DNA of 64,000 nucleotides from assembly GCA_038258215.1 (NCBI GenBank), contig JBBSQC010000010.1, forward strand, positions 31,954 through 95,953, in the 5' to 3' direction. The notes below the pieces were generated by a model. The model saw only the letters and a program-made list of their open reading frames with translations. It had not been told where the DNA came from and ran no database searches. How positions within the stretch are numbered: position 1 is the first letter of the stretch; the number at the start of each line of letters is the position of its first letter. This document shows, in pieces, positions 61,317 through 64,000 of this stretch. The stretch is from Fodinibacter sp038258215. Its GTDB lineage: Bacteria; Actinomycetota; Actinomycetes; Actinomycetales; Dermatophilaceae. The translations under genes and the position numbers were made by a program.

Positions 61317-62612
61317 GTGAGCGCCGCCCCCTTCACCGACGAGGAGCTGGTCCGGATCAGGGCCGACTTCCCGATCCTGTCGCGCACGGTGCGTGGGGGC
61401 CACCCGCTGGTCTACCTCGACTCCGGGGCCACGTCGCACAAGCCGAGGCAGGTGCTCGACGCCGAGCGCGGGTTCTACGAGCGGACCAACGCCGCAGTGC
61501 ATCGGGGGGCGCACCAGCTCTCCGAGGAGGGCACCGAGGCCTACGAGAACGCGCGCGAGACGATCGCCGCCTTCATCGGTGCGGATGCCGCCGAGGTCGT
61601 GTTCACCCGCAACGCCACCGAGGCCCTCAACCTCGTGGCCTACGCCTTCACCAACGGCACTGCCGGTGGTGGCGGCGGTCGCGGGGACCGCTTCACCCTC
61701 GGGCCCGGTGACGAGGTGCTCATCACCGAGATGGAGCACCACGCCAACCTCGTCCCGTGGCAGGAGGCGTGCCGCCGCACCGGCGCCACGCTGCGCTGGG
61801 TCCCGGTCACGGCGGACGGGCGGCTGGACCTCACGACCCTGGACACCCTGCTGACCGAGCGCACCAAGGTCTTCGCGTTCACGCACGTGAGCAACGTCCT
61901 GGGCACGGTCAACCCGGTCCGGGAGCTCGCCGAGCGGGCCCACGCCGTCGGTGCCCTCGCCGTGCTCGACGCCTGCCAGTCGGTGCCGCACCTGCCGGTG
62001 GACGTCGCCGACCTCGGTGTCGACCTCCTCGCCTACTCCGGACACAAGATGTTCGGTCCGCTGGGCGTGGGCGTCCTGTGGGGTCGCGCCGCGCTGCTCG
62101 AGCAGATGCCGGTCTTCCTCACCGGTGGCTCGATGATCGAGACGGTCCGGATGGAGGGCTCCACCTACGCCCCGGCTCCGCAGAAGTTCGAGGCCGGCGT
62201 GCCGGTGGCTGCCCAGGCCGTGGGTCTCGCCGCGGCGTGCGACTACCTGACGGCCCTGGGCATGGACCGGGTGCACGCCCACGAGCAGGTGCTCACCGAG
62301 CGGCTGCTCGCCGGTCTGGCCGAGCGCTCCTGGGTCCGCGTGCTGGGGCCTGAGGACCTGCGGGAGCCCGGCGGCGCCGTGGCCTTCGAGGTCGACGGGG
62401 TGCACGCCCACGACGTCGGGCAGGTGCTCGATGACCGTGGGGTCGCCGTGCGCGTCGGCCACCACTGCGCCTGGCCCCTCCACCGCGCCCTGGGGGTGCA
62501 GGCCAGCACCCGCGCCAGCTTCGCGGCCTACACGACGCCCGGCGAGGTGGATGCCCTCCTCGAGGCCCTCGACCGGGTGCCGGCCATGTTCGGGTTGGAG
62601 GTGCCCGCCTGA
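61317..62612 (+). CDS. sufS: Cysteine desulfurase SufS
   Basis: A 431-residue group II cysteine desulfurase (PLP enzyme). The PLP lysine lies in YSGHKMFGPLGVGVLWG and the active-site Cys in VRVGHHCAWPLHRAL. EMEHHANLVPWQ and DACQSVPHLPVDV are PLP-binding blocks. It releases sulfur from cysteine for clusters and transfers it to SufU. GTG start directly after the sufC stop. Confidence 0.96.
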   Translation: MSAAPFTDEELVRIRADFPILSRTVRGGHPLVYLDSGATSHKPRQVLDAERGFYERTNAAVHRGAHQLSEEGTEAYENARETIAAFIGADAAEVVFTRNATEALNLVAYAFTNGTAGGGGGRGDRFTLGPGDEVLITEMEHHANLVPWQEACRRTGATLRWVPVTADGRLDLTTLDTLLTERTKVFAFTHVSNVLGTVNPVRELAERAHAVGALAVLDACQSVPHLPVDVADLGVDLLAYSGHKMFGPLGVGVLWGRAALLEQMPVFLTGGSMIETVRMEGSTYAPAPQKFEAGVPVAAQAVGLAAACDYLTALGMDRVHAHEQVLTERLLAGLAERSWVRVLGPEDLREPGGAVAFEVDGVHAHDVGQVLDDRGVAVRVGHHCAWPLHRALGVQASTRASFAAYTTPGEVDALLEALDRVPAMFGLEVPA

Positions 62613-63058
62613 TGGACCTCTACCAGGAGCTCATCCTCGAGCACTACAAGCGCCCGGTCAACGCCGGGCTGCGCGACCCGTTCGACGCCGAGGTGCACCA
62701 CGTAAACCCCACCTGCGGCGACGAGGTCACCCTGAGGGTGCACGTCGCCGGCACGGGCGAGGACGCCGTCGTCAAGGACGTCTCCTACGACGCCACGGGG
62801 TGCTCGATCAGCGTCGCCTCGACGTCGATCCTCGCCGAGGAGGTCACCGGCCACTCCGTGGCCGAAGCGCGTGAGACCTTCGAGGCGATGCGCAGCATGC
62901 TCACCAGCAAGGGGCAGGACCCCGGCGACGAGGAGGCCATCGGCGACGGCGTCGCCCTGGCCGGCGTCGCGAAGTACCCCGCCCGGGTGAAGTGCGCCCT
63001 CCTGTCCTGGATGGCCTTCACCGACGCACTGCACCAGTCCGAAGGAGCCCGACCATGA
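62612..63058 (+). CDS. sufU: SufU, zinc-dependent sulfurtransferase
   Basis: A 148-residue SufU. Zinc/catalytic ligands are C35 (NPTCGDE), D37, C64 (TGCSIS) and C128 (KCALLSW). In Gram-positives it accepts sulfur from SufS by zinc-ligand swapping. The TGATG overlap couples it to sufS. Confidence 0.95.
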   Translation: MDLYQELILEHYKRPVNAGLRDPFDAEVHHVNPTCGDEVTLRVHVAGTGEDAVVKDVSYDATGCSISVASTSILAEEVTGHSVAEARETFEAMRSMLTSKGQDPGDEEAIGDGVALAGVAKYPARVKCALLSWMAFTDALHQSEGARP

Positions 63059-63390
63059 CCGAGACCACCAGCCCGGCCGCGCCGACCAACGTCGCCGACG
63101 TCGAGGAGGCCCTGCGCGACGTCGTCGACCCCGAGCTCGGCATCAACGTCGTCGACCTCGGCCTGATCTACGGCATCACCGTCGACGCGCAGAACCACGC
63201 GGTGATCGACATGACGCTCACCTCGGCCGCCTGCCCGCTCACCGACGTCATCGAGGACCAGACGGCCCAGTCGCTGGAGGGGCTCGTCGCGTCGTACCGG
63301 GTCAACTGGGTCTGGATGCCGCCGTGGGGCCCCGACAAGATCACCGACGACGGACGCGAGCAGCTGCGGGCCCTCGGCTTCAACATCTGA
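63055..63390 (+). CDS. sufT: MIP18/DUF59 metal-sulfur cluster assembly factor (SufT-like)
   Basis: A 111-residue DUF59 protein: NVADVEEALRDVVDPELGINVVDLGLIYGI, then DMTLTSAACPLTDVI with a conserved C60, and a VWMPPWGPDKI segment. SufT-like proteins help mature Fe-S proteins. ATG overlaps the sufU stop by 4 bases. Confidence 0.92.
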   Translation: MTETTSPAAPTNVADVEEALRDVVDPELGINVVDLGLIYGITVDAQNHAVIDMTLTSAACPLTDVIEDQTAQSLEGLVASYRVNWVWMPPWGPDKITDDGREQLRALGFNI

Positions 63391-63391
63391 G

Positions 63392-63910
63392 GTGACCCGG
63401 GTCGTCGAGGTCGCGCCCGAGCGGTTCGAGGGCTGGCTGGTGCGCTTCGGGGCCAACAACCCCGACGGGCCGCAGCGTGTGACGACGGTCGACCGGTTCG
63501 ACCACTCCCCGGTGGCGGTCGTGCTCGTGCGCCGCGGCGGGTATGCCGTGGCGCTGGCCGACGGCCTGACCCTGGTCGCCCACAAGGTGGGCACGCGACA
63601 CGTCCAGTCGCGGACCGCGGCGGGAGGGTGGAGCCAGCAGCGCTTCGCCCGTCGGCGCGGCAACCAGGCCGACGAGCTCGTGGGGGCCGTGCAGGGCCAT
63701 GCGGCTCGGGTCCTGGAGGGTGCCGTCCCCGTCGGGCTCGTCCTCGGCGGGGACCGGACCCTGGCCGCCGAGGTGCTGGAGGACCCGCGGCTGCACGCCC
63801 TGGGTGACCTGCCGCGTCGAGAGCTCTACGACATCGCCGACCCCCGTCGCGCGGTGCTGGATGCCGCCCTGGCCCGGGCTCGCGCGGTGCGCGTCACCAT
63901 CGAGGACTAA
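63392..63910 (+). CDS. acVLRF1 family peptidyl-tRNA hydrolase
   Basis: A 172-residue protein resembling the actinobacterial VLRF1 family, relatives of the Vms1/eRF1 release-factor fold that cleave peptidyl-tRNA on stalled ribosomes. The catalytic-loop region is TAAGGWSQQRFARRRGNQ (75-92) with Gln residues at 82-83 and a basic run. Start GTG at 63392, one base after the sufT stop, so it belongs to the suf transcript. Family assignment is from memory of the GGWSQQRFARRR motif. Confidence 0.75.
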   Translation: MTRVVEVAPERFEGWLVRFGANNPDGPQRVTTVDRFDHSPVAVVLVRRGGYAVALADGLTLVAHKVGTRHVQSRTAAGGWSQQRFARRRGNQADELVGAVQGHAARVLEGAVPVGLVLGGDRTLAAEVLEDPRLHALGDLPRRELYDIADPRRAVLDAALARARAVRVTIED

Positions 63911-64000
63911 ACCCTCACCCTCACCTTGACCCTCGCCCTCATTTTCAGCCTGGCCCTCACCCTGACGTTCACCTCCACATCCCCCCTCTCACCCGTCGAG
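63911..64000. repeat. Degenerate hexamer repeat (ACCCTC-like)
   Basis: From 63911 the plus strand reads in 6-base units: ACCCTC, ACCCTC, ACCTTG, ACCCTC, GCCCTC, ATTTTC, AGCCTG, GCCCTC, ACCCTG, ACGTTC, ACCTCC, and so on to the window edge. The minus strand is open over this tract from 63999 to a TAG at 63907-63909 and would encode a Val/Arg-alternating tail, so it may be the 3' end of a minus-strand gene; this is not shown. Confidence 0.55.

Overview
The window is very GC-rich (roughly 70% by eye). It uses GTG starts often, packs genes with 4-base ATGA/GTGA overlaps, and carries actinobacterial marker genes: WhiA, RbpA, OpcA, a mycothiol-dependent maleylpyruvate isomerase-family enzyme, a CoaE-GrpB fusion, an F420-type PPOX protein and an acVLRF1 protein. 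It is chromosomal DNA of a Gram-positive actinobacterium. Gene order and codon use suggest Micrococcales, perhaps the Intrasporangiaceae; the family-level placement is an inference. I saw no rRNA, tRNA, IS element, prophage or CRISPR array, and no gene-free stretch longer than 300 bases.

Layout. 1-2155: an MFS transporter cut by the window edge and a methyltransferase, both on minus. 2189-8605: rpsA, a PPOX protein, a serine hydrolase, coaE-grpB and a frameshifted alkylsulfatase, on plus. 8592-12802: a PLP decarboxylase, a truncated haemoglobin translationally coupled to an OhrR/MarR regulator, and a 14-TM drug-exporter-type MFS protein, on minus. 12883-23606: uvrB, a YjbR-like protein and TerC on plus; a DMT exporter, MBL hydrolase, MDMPI enzyme and GH15 enzyme on minus; then uvrA. 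23641-29225: a livKHMGF branched-chain amino-acid ABC system on minus. 29462-38913: a Tat-type Rieske lipoprotein, uvrC-rapZ-yvcK-whiA, gap-pgk-tpiA, secG and rbpA, on plus. 38924-47842: a tightly overlapping pentose-phosphate operon on minus (tkt-tal-pgi-zwf-opcA-pgl plus a 160-aa protein of unknown function). 47942-53773: ctaB and ctaA (haem O/A synthesis) flanking a membrane protein, a small His-rich ORF and a large LAL-type LuxR regulator. 53815-56867: a two-gene ABC exporter divergent from psd-pssA. 56879-63910: a SUF Fe-S operon (sufR-B-D-Rieske-C-S-U-T) and an acVLRF1 peptidyl-tRNA hydrolase. 63911-64000: a degenerate hexamer repeat running to the window edge.

How the genes fit together. 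Most of the window is core metabolism and information processing: lower glycolysis next to the whole oxidative and non-oxidative pentose-phosphate route, all three UvrABC subunits at separate loci, Fe-S assembly, haem A synthesis for cytochrome oxidase, and phosphatidylethanolamine synthesis. The less routine parts are the OhrR-haemoglobin couple, the LAL regulator cassette with two perfect palindromes in its promoter region, the broken alkylsulfatase, a recurrent leaderless promoter architecture (TAnnnT ending 6-8 bases before the start codon at about fifteen genes), and an over-represented GTATGCC word that also forms a hairpin after rpsA.
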